Source of the DNA: Candidatus Chromulinivorax destructor
GTDB taxonomy: Bacteria; Babelota; Babeliae; Babelales; Chromulinivoraceae
Length of the DNA: 64,000 nt
Assembly: GCF_003366055.1 (NCBI RefSeq)
Contig: NZ_CP025544.1
Span: 124,001-188,000 of the forward strand
Direction of reading: 5' to 3'
Of this stretch, positions 1-8,600 are shown one piece after another. The translations under genes were made by a program, and so were the position numbers. Under the pieces are notes generated by a model that saw nothing but the letters and a program-made list of their open reading frames with translations, was not told the DNA's origin and did not search any database. Every line of letters begins with the position of its first letter. Within the stretch, counting starts at the first letter, position 1.

Positions 1-183
1 ACCACAACAGATGCACAAGGTAATAAAGTTTTCACCAAAAAAAATAACGTTGGTAAAATTATTGAAACCGGAACTTCACGAGTTGATGGCAGCAGTGAAT
101 TTACCGATTATGATGAACATGAAAAACCAGTATCAAAAACAGCATTTGCTGCTGATGGAACATCAGTAACAACAGCAATGTAA
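1..183 (+). CDS. C-terminal end of a DxxG-repeat protein (partial)
   Basis: An open frame enters from the left edge and stops at TAA 181-183, leaving 60 residues. The peptide is hydrophilic and contains short units of the type D-x-x-G or D-x-x-x-x-P (DAQGNK, DEHEKP, AADGTS). The same kind of unit occurs in the secreted protein at 59211-60347, so this may be a relative of that family; this is inference from motif style only. The start lies outside the window. A copy of the dispersed repeat begins about 30 bp after the stop, and no separate hairpin terminator is seen between them. The function is not recognised. Confidence 0.7.
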   Translation, partial: TTTDAQGNKVFTKKNNVGKIIETGTSRVDGSSEFTDYDEHEKPVSKTAFAADGTSVTTAM

Positions 184-211
184 CTTTGTAAAAAGAAGAT
201 CGCAGAACACT

Positions 212-479
212 TCGAGTGTGAATCAAATTTAAAAATTAAGATACTATCCTACGACATCGCTTCGCTTATCTTGGCAAACAGTGGTGGCGGCGGCCACGTT
301 ACGCTTTTTTTATGTAAAGCTACATCAATCTATGTAAAAAACGAAGCAAACTTTGAGAAATTAAACCTGGCTAAGATTTAAAAAAAGTGCATCAGGCCCA
401 CTGGCCTACCGATTCCCGGAGTTTTTGTAAAAAACGTAGGGTTCAACGCTCTCTATATAATTGAGTTCGCACAACCTAC
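212..479 (+). repeat. Dispersed inverted-repeat element, copy A (long form)
   Basis: Copy of the window-wide element, filling most of the gap 184-495 between two convergent genes. The left end is near GTGTGAATCAAATTT (about 215-229) and the right end near GAGTTCGCACAACCTA (464-479). The core holds CCTACGACATCGCTTCGC, the GC-rich GTGGTGGCGGCGGCCACG and AGGCCCACTGGCCT. This copy carries an extra block at about 320-381, including ACGAAGCAAACTTTGAGAAA, that is shared with copy H (47546-47813). The nearest stop codon, that of the minus-strand gene, is 16 bp away. Confidence 0.8.
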
Positions 480-495
480 TGTCTTCTTTTTTAAT

Positions 496-990
496 CTATT
501 TATCTTCGTTCTTCTCAACTGCTTTGGGTAGAAAATTATCATAAAACAATGAAACGAACAACGCTGCTGGTTCATATTCAATATCGCAACTAGAATCTGA
601 AGATTCTTGAGAGTCTGAGTCAGATTCGTACTGATCAGCTAATAATTCTAATGTTTTTTGTATTGATAAGTCGTAGATATTAAAAGCTTTTCCATATTTT
701 TTTAAATAGCGAGCAGCATCTTTATGGTGTCTTCCAAATTCTTCAACCAGAAGGTCAACTATAGGCTGTTTTGCATGCAATGGAATCGGTAATTTGCCGC
801 CATTTAACTCTCGCGTTGCCGTCTTAATCTGACTGCATGATTTAAGATGCATGTGGCTAACAGGCTCATAATGCGCATTAATAATTCGAGATATAGTTAT
901 ATCCAATTTTACTTGTCGTTCAGACTCCCAATCTGATTGACTTGCAACCATCATCGACCCATACAAAAACGCTACTATAAAAAATATCAT
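496..990 (-). CDS. Secreted hypothetical protein, 164 aa
   Basis: Starts at ATG 990, preceded by a strong Shine-Dalgarno stretch (AGGGGGGA). The first 17 residues (MIFFIVAFLYGSMMVAS) form a short hydrophobic signal peptide. The mature part is mostly helical and charged. A Ser/Asp/Glu-rich segment near residues 122-138 (DSDSQESSDSS) looks like a flexible linker before the C-terminal segment FVSLFYDNFLPKAVEK. No known domain is recognised. Its 3' end faces the end of the partial gene at 1-183, with repeat copy A between them. It is probably exported; the role is unknown. Confidence 0.7.
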   Translation of the reverse strand: MIFFIVAFLYGSMMVASQSDWESERQVKLDITISRIINAHYEPVSHMHLKSCSQIKTATRELNGGKLPIPLHAKQPIVDLLVEEFGRHHKDAARYLKKYGKAFNIYDLSIQKTLELLADQYESDSDSQESSDSSCDIEYEPAALFVSLFYDNFLPKAVEKNEDK

Positions 991-1124
991 AGTCCCCCCT
1001 ACCTGAAGTTAGAATATAGTAAACAGTTACCGGGTTTGATACTACCATCTTGTTCAATCAAAAGAAAAGTAACTATCAAAAACTTAGCAATACCATGATA
1101 CGGTAAAGAACTTTATTACAAAAA

Positions 1125-1153
1125 TGGGGTGCATATTTTATATGTGCACCCCT
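1125..1153 (-). terminator. Hairpin terminator of the 1181-1753 gene
   Basis: Inverted repeat GGGGTGCA / TGCACCCC just past the minus-strand stop. Read on the minus strand, the stem is followed by ATTTTTG. Confidence 0.6.
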
Positions 1154-1180
1154 CATAAAAATTATGTGTAAAAATAGTTT

Positions 1181-1753
1181 TTATTTTTTATCTATGCTAC
1201 CTGACCCACGCAAATTATTTTTATGCAACGTAATATATGAATTATTCTTTTCACCTTCATAGAAACGATATTGCATTAAATCAGCATCTAATGTTTCTCT
1301 TCCAGATTGAGTAACTTTAACATTCGGGTGATGTGCAAAGTCTGGAGTTAACACCAAATCTTTATCAACATACCATGTTTTTATGCCATCAAAAGCAGCT
1401 GATTTATCTGTTGTGCATTTTTCGTCCCAATCATTTGTTCTTGCACATATTTTTCCAAGCGGCAAAAATCTATGACTGAGCGTAACTTGCTGGCCAGGCC
1501 CTACTAGTTTTTCAATGAAGTCTGATTGAATATATATGAGTTTGTCACTTTCATTACACACATGGACTATTTTTAATGGAGGAGTTACTTGATGTAAAAA
1601 AATACAAGCTCCTAGAGCAAATAAACATAATGCTCCTCGATAAGATATCATTTCTCTATCATGATCTGCTTGTGATGAAGCATGTACATCAGACATCAGG
1701 GTTAAACTTATACAACAGATCATTAAAAATAATTTTTTAATACCAAATTTCAT
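1181..1753 (-). CDS. Exported membrane-anchored hypothetical protein, paralogue 1 of 3
   Basis: 190 residues, starting at ATG 1753 behind a clear GGAGGG ribosome site. An N-terminal signal peptide (residues 1-25, ending SDVHAS) is followed by a second hydrophobic stretch near 40-55 (ALCLFALGACIFL). The C-terminal domain shares a pattern with the next two minus-strand genes: a short N-x-x-(x)-I strand, a Leu-Cys or Ile-Cys pair, a Cys before a WYV-x-x-x-L-x-L-T-P segment, a Tyr-rich strand, and a tail ending LRG...IDKK. No known family is recognised. The tandem arrangement suggests duplication and divergence of an envelope protein. Confidence 0.75.
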   Translation of the reverse strand: MKFGIKKLFLMICCISLTLMSDVHASSQADHDREMISYRGALCLFALGACIFLHQVTPPLKIVHVCNESDKLIYIQSDFIEKLVGPGQQVTLSHRFLPLGKICARTNDWDEKCTTDKSAAFDGIKTWYVDKDLVLTPDFAHHPNVKVTQSGRETLDADLMQYRFYEGEKNNSYITLHKNNLRGSGSIDKK

Positions 1754-1806
1754 AAAAACATTCCCTCCACAATGGAATTTATTTGATCATATTTATAGGT
1801 AAAAAG

Positions 1807-2045
1807 CTGACTGCGTAAACCAAATTTATCATTAAGATACTATCCTACGACATAGCTTCGCTCATCTCCCACGCTTCGCATAAAGCTACGCCGGACACAG
1901 CCGGAAACATGGGTGGCAGCTGCTACGTTACACTTTTACATCTACAAAATAGTGTATCAGGCCCACCGGCCAGCAAATCCCCGGAGTTTTCATAGAAAAC
2001 ATAAGGCAAAAAAATTATTTTAATAATTTGATTTAATCAACCTAG
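1807..2045 (+). repeat. Dispersed inverted-repeat element, copy B
   Basis: Occupies the 310-bp gap 1754-2063. The left end is CTGCGTAAACCAAATTT (1811-1827) and the right end AATTTGATTTAATCAACCTAG (2025-2045). It starts 19 bp past the stop of the 2064-2699 gene. It carries a block, AAAGCTACGCCGGACACAGC, that recurs in inverted form in copy F near 38911-38940. The central GC-rich hairpin is degraded (GGTGGCAGCTGCTACG). Confidence 0.8.
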
Positions 2046-2063
2046 ATTACAATTTAATACAAT

Positions 2064-2699
2064 TTATTTTTTATCGATTTTCAATGATCCTCGTAAATTA
2101 TAATAAGGCGTATTGATCGATTCAATATTTTCATTATCGCGATACGATTGATATCCTAACTCAACAGCTTCATATTTTGCCTTTGGAGTTAAGCTCAAAT
2201 CATCTTCTCCATGTACAACCCACTTGCTATATTTTTCCAATGAATCTGATGTAGCACATGTTCGTCTTGCTTGAGTATCACTGACACAAAGGAAATTTAA
2301 TGGACCTTGTATGTGTAAATCTGCTGCTACATTTGGATTCATCATGACAATTCGACCTTGCGCATCAATAATTACAAGTCCAGGAGTCTTATTGACAATA
2401 TCATAATTATAATGTTTTGCTTGACTGATTTCATTGATTATCAAATTCGTCATGATAAGACTGATACCTACTAAGCCTACTACTCCTACTGCGATTTCCC
2501 CAACTCTACCATAAGTTCTTGAATTACAATTTTGGTACATTGTATAACAATAATTATTAGTCTCTGGTGCACCTTGGGACACTCGTTCATACGAACTATT
2601 TTGAGTAATAGAAAATGGACTTTCTGCTGCAAAATTTTTATCGCAGCCAAGGTAAGAAAATAAACTGATAATAAGAATTTTTTTAAAAGAACTGTTCAT
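2064..2699 (-). CDS. Exported membrane-anchored hypothetical protein, paralogue 2 of 3
   Basis: 211 residues. An N-terminal signal peptide (MNSSFKKILIISLFSYLGC) ends at a Cys, so it could be a lipoprotein. A second membrane helix lies near residues 66-88 (VGEIAVGVVGLVGISLIM). The following domain has the shared family pattern: FLCVSDTQARRTC, KWVVHGEDDLSLTPK and the tail YYNLRGSLKIDKK, close to the tail of its upstream neighbour (YYNLRDLVLVEKK). The ribosome site is weak. It lies 44 bp after the 2744-3310 gene on the same strand, so the two are probably cotranscribed. Function unknown. Confidence 0.7.
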   Translation of the reverse strand: MNSSFKKILIISLFSYLGCDKNFAAESPFSITQNSSYERVSQGAPETNNYCYTMYQNCNSRTYGRVGEIAVGVVGLVGISLIMTNLIINEISQAKHYNYDIVNKTPGLVIIDAQGRIVMMNPNVAADLHIQGPLNFLCVSDTQARRTCATSDSLEKYSKWVVHGEDDLSLTPKAKYEAVELGYQSYRDNENIESINTPYYNLRGSLKIDKK

Positions 2700-2743
2700 A
2701 ATATAGAATCTTTTTTATGCTGTGTTACAAATTAAATTATTAT

Positions 2744-3310
2744 TTATTTTTTTTCTACAAGAACGAGGTCACGTAGATTATAATACGGAGCGTCTGTACC
2801 TAAGCTTTCATGTTTATATAAACGAAATGATTGAGCTGTTGCATTCACGCCAGAATATTCATCTTTTCCACGAGTAAAAGTTAAATGATCATGCACATAC
2901 CAATTACGGTCTTTTAATCCATCTTGCGTTACACATTCACGCTTACCAAAACTAGACCATCCATACGAATAAACTGCACACAATTTTGTTAAATCACCTA
3001 CTGCATGTATCTTGGCATACTTATTTGGTCGTACAGTTTTTACACAATCTTTATTTGAACCACATCCTGGTTGATAATGTATATCAATTGTTTCATTTTC
3101 ACGATTGTATATTTGATACGAATGAGTATCAATACCAAAAACGCATCCTACAACAATTCCGGTAATAATACACGATACTAACAAGCAACCGGTAATTTTT
3201 TTACACGCAGAAGAAAATTCTACTTCTTGCAATACACTATACCAATCGCTCGTGCTTGTTTGACAAGAGTCCCAGCATGATACACATGATCTTTGGCACG
3301 AGACTAGCAA
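2744..3310 (-). CDS. Membrane-anchored hypothetical protein, paralogue 3 of 3, possibly frameshifted at its 5' end
   Basis: The frame begins only at a TTG (3308-3310) and encodes 188 residues. It has a Cys-rich start (SCQRSCVSCWDSC), a membrane helix near residues 38-58 (GCLLVSCIITGIVVGCVFGI) and the family C-terminus (NWYVHDHLTFTRGK ... YYNLRDLVLVEKK). Unlike its two paralogues it has no N-terminal signal peptide in frame. The frame stays open upstream through CYCCCC until a stop but offers no ATG. A signal-peptide-like ORF in another frame ends exactly here (3304-3450). The gene was probably interrupted by a frameshift in the run of GCT codons; sequencing error is an alternative. Confidence 0.55.
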   Translation of the reverse strand: MLVSCQRSCVSCWDSCQTSTSDWYSVLQEVEFSSACKKITGCLLVSCIITGIVVGCVFGIDTHSYQIYNRENETIDIHYQPGCGSNKDCVKTVRPNKYAKIHAVGDLTKLCAVYSYGWSSFGKRECVTQDGLKDRNWYVHDHLTFTRGKDEYSGVNATAQSFRLYKHESLGTDAPYYNLRDLVLVEKK

Positions 3311-3450
3311 ATCAGAACAAGTACTTGATTGTTCGATTGAATAGTCACAGCAGCAGCAATAGCATCTGCTACTGATAATCGAGAACCATGAGTTAATTCT
3401 AGCTCTTGATCACCTGCCTGTGATGCATTCAACGGCACATACATCAACAT
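3304..3450 (-). pseudogene. Probable 5' fragment of the 2744-3310 gene in a shifted frame
   Basis: ATG at 3450 opens a 48-codon frame ending TAG 3304-3306. It begins MLMYVPLNASQA, a plausible short signal peptide, then GDQELELTHGSRLSVADAI. It overlaps the first codons of the downstream frame. The two frames cross at a GCT-GCT-GCT run (about 3347-3365), a typical slippage site. Joining them there would give the gene the exported N-terminus its paralogues have. This is inference: the fragment may also be chance. Confidence 0.4.
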
Positions 3451-3516
3451 TGCAATCAAAGAAGGCCCCGAATATAACTATTCAGGACCGTACTTAAAAA
3501 AATATAATCTAAAAAA

Positions 3517-5031
3517 TTACGCTTTCCAATTCATCGCTAAATCAATCAGCAACCTGACCGATGAACCTGTTGCACCAGAGCGGTAATAACTGATATTTGG
3601 CACGTTATACGCAGAACTTGCGATATCCAAGTGTACCCATGGAGTTTTGTTTTCTACAAACTCATGTAAGAACCATGCTGCAGTAATTGTCCCTGCTGCA
3701 ATTGATCGATTCCCAATGTTTTGCATATCAGCTACTTCAGATTTAATTGCAGTTTTAAAATCAGATGTAAATGGCAACGCCCACACTTTATCACCAGAAC
3801 GCTCGCCCGCTGCTTTGACCAAATCACTTAATTTTGGATTATCAGACAACAATGCAGAAAAGAATGGTCCGACTGCATAAATACACGCACCTGTTAACGT
3901 TGCAATGTCAATAACTGCATCTAACTTATAATTTTTTGTCACATACGATAAAGCATCTGCTAAAACTAAACGCCCTTCAGCATCAGTATTACGAACTTCT
4001 GCTGTTTTACCATTGTAGAATTTTAGAATATCGCCTGGCTTTAATGCATCAGGACCAATTAAATTTTCGGTAATGGCAGCAACTGCAACAATATTAACGT
4101 TTGGTTGTAGTTGAGCAAGTGCAACGATAGAGTTAATAACTGAACCTGCGCCAGCCATATCTTCCTTCATCTCTTCCATAGAATCTGCGGGCTTAATACT
4201 TAGTCCACCAGAGTCAAACGTAATACCTTTACCAACAAACCCAATTGTTTGAGCATCTGCATGTTTTGCTTTGTATTCTAAAATAACAAAACGAGGGTCT
4301 TGATGCGATCCACGAGAAACGCCATGCAAACCTTCCATACCCAATTCTTTGATTTTTTTACCGTCAAAAATAGTACATTGCAAACCATGTTCTTGAGCAA
4401 GTTCTTGTGCCATATCTGCAATATGTGTTGGTGTTAAACGACTTGGCGGAGTATTAACCCAGTCACGTTCTCTGTTAACTGCCTGTGCAATAATATGCCC
4501 TGCGTCAAATCCTTTAACTGCTTGTGTCGCATCAGATCCTTGATAGCTTACCGTGACAGCTAAGTCAGCAGGAGCATCAGCTTTTTTCGATACGTGTGCA
4601 TCATATTTATAGCCAGCGATTTCTAAAATTGATCCCGTTTGTTGTGCAAAAAATGCACTCTCAAGACCAAATTGTTCTGCTGCAGGCATCACAAATGATA
4701 ACGATTCTAGATGCTTTGCTTGCGCTGTTGTTATCAATGTACCAAGTGCACGACGATACGTTTCGATGTTTAAAACGCCATCTTCTTTTTTACCAAGACC
4801 AACAAAGAAAAATTTGATAGTTTTTTTCTCATGAATAACTGGTAAGGTTACCATGCTTCCAGCACAACCTTTAAATTTTTTATGCTCTAAAAATGTCGCC
4901 ACGTCAGTTGCTACAATCGTAGAAACAGCTGCATAATCAGCTGGTGTAAAATCTTCTGTTAATAAAATAGCAACACTTTGCGTTGCAAGCTCTTGAAGGC
5001 TTTTTGGGCTCCATGCCATCTGAATTTTCAT
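3517..5031 (-). CDS. pepA: Leucyl aminopeptidase (M17 family)
   Basis: 504 residues, the usual size for the family, starting at ATG 5031 with AAGGA just upstream. The C-terminal catalytic domain has the M17 hallmarks: the metal-binding Lys/Asp segment GKGITFDSGGLSIKP (about residues 267-281), a following metal Asp in KEDMAGAGS, and the signature NTDAEGRL (about 346-353) with its Asp and Glu ligands; DIATLTGA follows. The N-terminal half is the variable macrodomain-like part. The enzyme removes N-terminal residues from peptides in the cytoplasm, using two metal ions. No signal peptide is present. It stands alone and divergent from the gene at 5220. Confidence 0.95.
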   Translation of the reverse strand: MKIQMAWSPKSLQELATQSVAILLTEDFTPADYAAVSTIVATDVATFLEHKKFKGCAGSMVTLPVIHEKKTIKFFFVGLGKKEDGVLNIETYRRALGTLITTAQAKHLESLSFVMPAAEQFGLESAFFAQQTGSILEIAGYKYDAHVSKKADAPADLAVTVSYQGSDATQAVKGFDAGHIIAQAVNRERDWVNTPPSRLTPTHIADMAQELAQEHGLQCTIFDGKKIKELGMEGLHGVSRGSHQDPRFVILEYKAKHADAQTIGFVGKGITFDSGGLSIKPADSMEEMKEDMAGAGSVINSIVALAQLQPNVNIVAVAAITENLIGPDALKPGDILKFYNGKTAEVRNTDAEGRLVLADALSYVTKNYKLDAVIDIATLTGACIYAVGPFFSALLSDNPKLSDLVKAAGERSGDKVWALPFTSDFKTAIKSEVADMQNIGNRSIAAGTITAAWFLHEFVENKTPWVHLDIASSAYNVPNISYYRSGATGSSVRLLIDLAMNWKA

Positions 5032-5219
5032 AGTATCCTTGCCTCATACAATATATAGTTCATAGAATCTATTTTCTCACTCTCTAGTGTACCAAAATAA
5101 TTCCTGAAATCCATAATCGATAAAAATACATCAGATAGCAAGCCGTTTGACTATGTGTATTATTACAGCGTATAATAACTTACAAGAAACACTTTGCTAG
5201 AAAAATTTATAGGAGTTAT

Positions 5220-5585
5220 ATGAAATACCTGCAATTATTATTTTTATCCCATGTACTTCTTGCATGTGCGGATAATTACGCGAGCGAGAAAACAATCATT
5301 TCATCAGTTGCATCTTGCGATGAAATTACATATACAGCTAAATTATATGATATTAAAAACTTAATTGTAGCATTGTGCAGACATACCGACGCTTCTAAAA
5401 ATTACCATGCAAACTTAAAAAGATATATTGCAAGTTCACCTCATAAAATATCCAGACAATATACTTGCATGACTCAAAAAAATGAACGTCGAAATATGAA
5501 AAAACAAGACAATCTCATAACAATGTATGAAAACGAATATATAATTGCAGATGAATTATCAAAATCTATAGATCCAAGTAGATAG
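5220..5585 (+). CDS. Small putative lipoprotein, 121 aa
   Basis: Starts at ATG 5220 with AGGAG 6 nt upstream. The N-terminus MKYLQLLFLSHVLLAC ends in a lipobox-like LLAC, so the mature protein would begin at Cys16 and be lipid-anchored. The rest is charged and helical, with basic stretches (NERRNMKKQD), and has no recognised domain. It is followed by a long bidirectional terminator. The role is unknown. Confidence 0.65.
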   Translation: MKYLQLLFLSHVLLACADNYASEKTIISSVASCDEITYTAKLYDIKNLIVALCRHTDASKNYHANLKRYIASSPHKISRQYTCMTQKNERRNMKKQDNLITMYENEYIIADELSKSIDPSR

Positions 5586-5622
5586 TAGATGAAGTTTTTA
5601 ATGCTGAATTTAAAAAAATGCT

Positions 5623-5677
5623 GCAAGAATATTAAAAAAAGGGTTGCGTGATGCAACCCTTTTTTTAATATTCTTGC
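5623..5677. terminator. Bidirectional terminator with a perfect 25-bp stem
   Basis: Two perfectly complementary 25-base arms (5623-5647 and 5653-5677) enclose a 5-base loop, GTGAT. Each arm includes a run of seven A or T next to GGGTTGC / GCAACCC, so a T-tract follows the GC stem on both strands. It serves the convergent genes at 5220-5585 and 5687-12433. Confidence 0.9.
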
Positions 5678-5686
5678 CTTGGTAGA

Positions 5687-8600
5687 TTAATTACTTACGA
5701 ATAATGATCCTACCTGGCTCCATACAGAATTCACCCAACTAAAAAATCCGGTCGATGTTTCTTGAGTTTGATGAGATCCTAATCGACCAAGCACACCAGC
5801 TTGTGCCCGTGATGTAGAATTTTGAACAGCATTTTGATCACGTAAAACATTAATTTTTGAACTATTATTATTAATTAATGTTTGATGCTTTGCAATTGTA
5901 TCACGTTTATTTTGTAACAAACGTTTTACATAATCATTTTGCTTTCCTTTTGATGTTTTCACGATATCTTTCGTAAGAACATCGATAGCTGCTTGTAACT
6001 GCTGATTCTGCTTTTCAAGTCGTTCAATTTGCTCTTGATCTGTTTTTGGCAATGAAACTTTCAACTTGTTGACCTGTTTTTGCAAATCAGCATCAGACTT
6101 ACGGGTATGCAGCTGCGAAAGCTCATTTTGTAACTGCTGCGCCTGAGTTAATGCCGGTACTACAACTGGCTCAACAAGCTTACTGCCTTCAGTGTCTTCT
6201 TGAACAGGAACTTGAGGTTTTGTTGCTCCTTCTTTTGGTTGCATAGAACCTTTTTTAATGTTTTCAGCTTGTTCTTTTTCTATTTGCTCAAACTTGTCAT
6301 TAAGTGCTCGTAATTTATTCAATTCACTCTTTGCACCATACATTTCAAACTTTTTCAGATCTGCTTTTATTTCGTTTTTTAAAGCTTCAACTTCTGGAGT
6401 TGAATCTAAAGTATGCAAAATATCCAAACGATTCTTCAAATTAAGAACTATTTTTTCTTCTGGTGAAAGTTGAGTTTGCTCTTTAACTTCTTTTACCGCT
6501 TCAGGTAAAGTAGTAGCATCTGATGCACCACTTAATCTACCAAGCACACCAGCTTGTGCTTGTGATGCAGTTTTTGATGTTGTCGATGCTGTCGATGTTG
6601 ATGCACGAGCAAATCTTGGTACAAACGGAGCTTTATAGATCAACGTAGCATCTTTACTCATCACCGGCTTACCCATTTTATTCGATACAATTGCACCATC
6701 TTTATCAACAACAGATGGTCTACTTACTGCAACAGTTAATTTCGTTGTCAACGAATTCAAGTCAGTCATAGACAATGCAATTCCTCGAGGAACACCTTGT
6801 GTATCAAATAACGCACCTGTTTCAAGATCAACGTACCCGTCTTGTGATAAATACGTGCTTTGCTTTTCTTTATTCGCTGTATTAATCTTATCGTTATCAG
6901 TCTCTGTATTAATCTTATTGCTATCAGAAGCAAACACTTGCGCTATAAACCGACCATGAACTGTATCTACTTTGATACGAGTTAATGATTTTGTCAGCGT
7001 TGCTTGAGCAGCTGCATCTGATGGCGGATTACCAATTTCTTTTATACCAAAATTATCCAACTGCAACGACCCAGAACCTGATGTCGGTAAGAACTGAGCT
7101 AAAATAATACCACCTTTAACATCTGCAACAGTCTCTGACTTCCAAGCATTATACTGATAGCTTGTCAGCTGATCGTCTGATAATTGATCAAAAACAAGAC
7201 TATAATTATAGGTACTACCTCCAGTTACCTTAATTTCGTAATAACTTATACCAGTTGATTGATCATCTTTTCCTGTTGTAAGATCTTTCACATAAGTTTT
7301 AGGATCTTTTTTCAATGTTAACGTAACTCTTGGAGCTGTTGTATTACCAACCGCCTTCATTTCAGAGCCCAATGATCCAACATATAGATTATTTGCAAAA
7401 ACCAGACGCTCTACTACACCATTTTTCAAGATAATTCCAGCATTTCTCATCGATTGAGCTGGCTTTGAACTCATGAGTGAGCGATCTTTGTCGATTGCAA
7501 CAGGTAACAACGATAATGCTTGCCAGCTGTAACTTGCATCAACTTTATACATTGATGGATTATTTACATCCCAATACACATTATATTGTGTTGCATCATG
7601 AATATCTGGCATCGGCGGAATTGTCCCTATACGAGGTGATTGCACTACCGTTACCTGAGTATAAGGATATGCCATTGCTGAAAGAATATTACTTGCAACT
7701 GGTTTAGAATCTAATTTTACATTTCCATCAAATGAGCTTTCTACGTTTAAGAAATTTTGATACATGTTTTTATTATCTAAACTGTTAAGCATAACAGCTT
7801 GTGTGTAACCATTTTGGTTAAGATACGGTAAGAAAACATCAGTCACATCTGTCCCATTGCGTAGTGCTACTGGATTTGTTAATGGTCGCAATGACCCATC
7901 TTGATTATATATGTTACCACCAGCCATACTGATATAGCGAACATCTTTACCATTAACTTCCATCACATAATACGCTTTCATAATCGTATTAAAATAGAAA
8001 TAAAATGAACTTTTGCCCATCGTAACTGGTGATGTAATGGTTGACAGCGTCGGGAAATCTTGGCTATCTGCATGAATCATTGATGCACCCGTTGCTCCAG
8101 GTTTTAAGCTAAAGTCAGCTTTATCAAGCAACATAATTGGTTGCAATGCTGGAACACCTAATTGTTGAGGTCCACCATGTGAAGTAATACAAATACCATT
8201 TTGAATCAACGCACTTTCAATCTGAAGATCATTAAAGAAATACTGTAGGTTGCCAGCTGAATCAAACATAGCACCAACATATGTAGTATTGCCTGCACCA
8301 TCTGCATAAGGAACATCAAAGAACGTGTAGATATACTCAGTACCATCAGTACTTGCAGGTGATACTTGCACATACTGCTTTGAAGTTGGTTCATATTTTA
8401 ACATCACATACGGAGCTGGCACATACGGTTGCGATGCAACTGCTGCTATTTTTGCAGCAACTTGATCTTTTTTCCAGATAATACCAGCTGTTTCTGGAGT
8501 TGTTACGACTGGATCACTTGGCTTTGTAAATGCTTTTCTTGCAGCATCAATATCAGCCTTAAGATCTTTTCGTAATAGTTTTGATACGGAGGTATACAAT

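Noticed and set aside
3311-3516. Possible riboswitch or small RNA between the paralogue trio and pepA
   Set aside because: The stretch is better explained by the shifted 5' fragment of the 2744 gene; no clear conserved RNA fold was seen.
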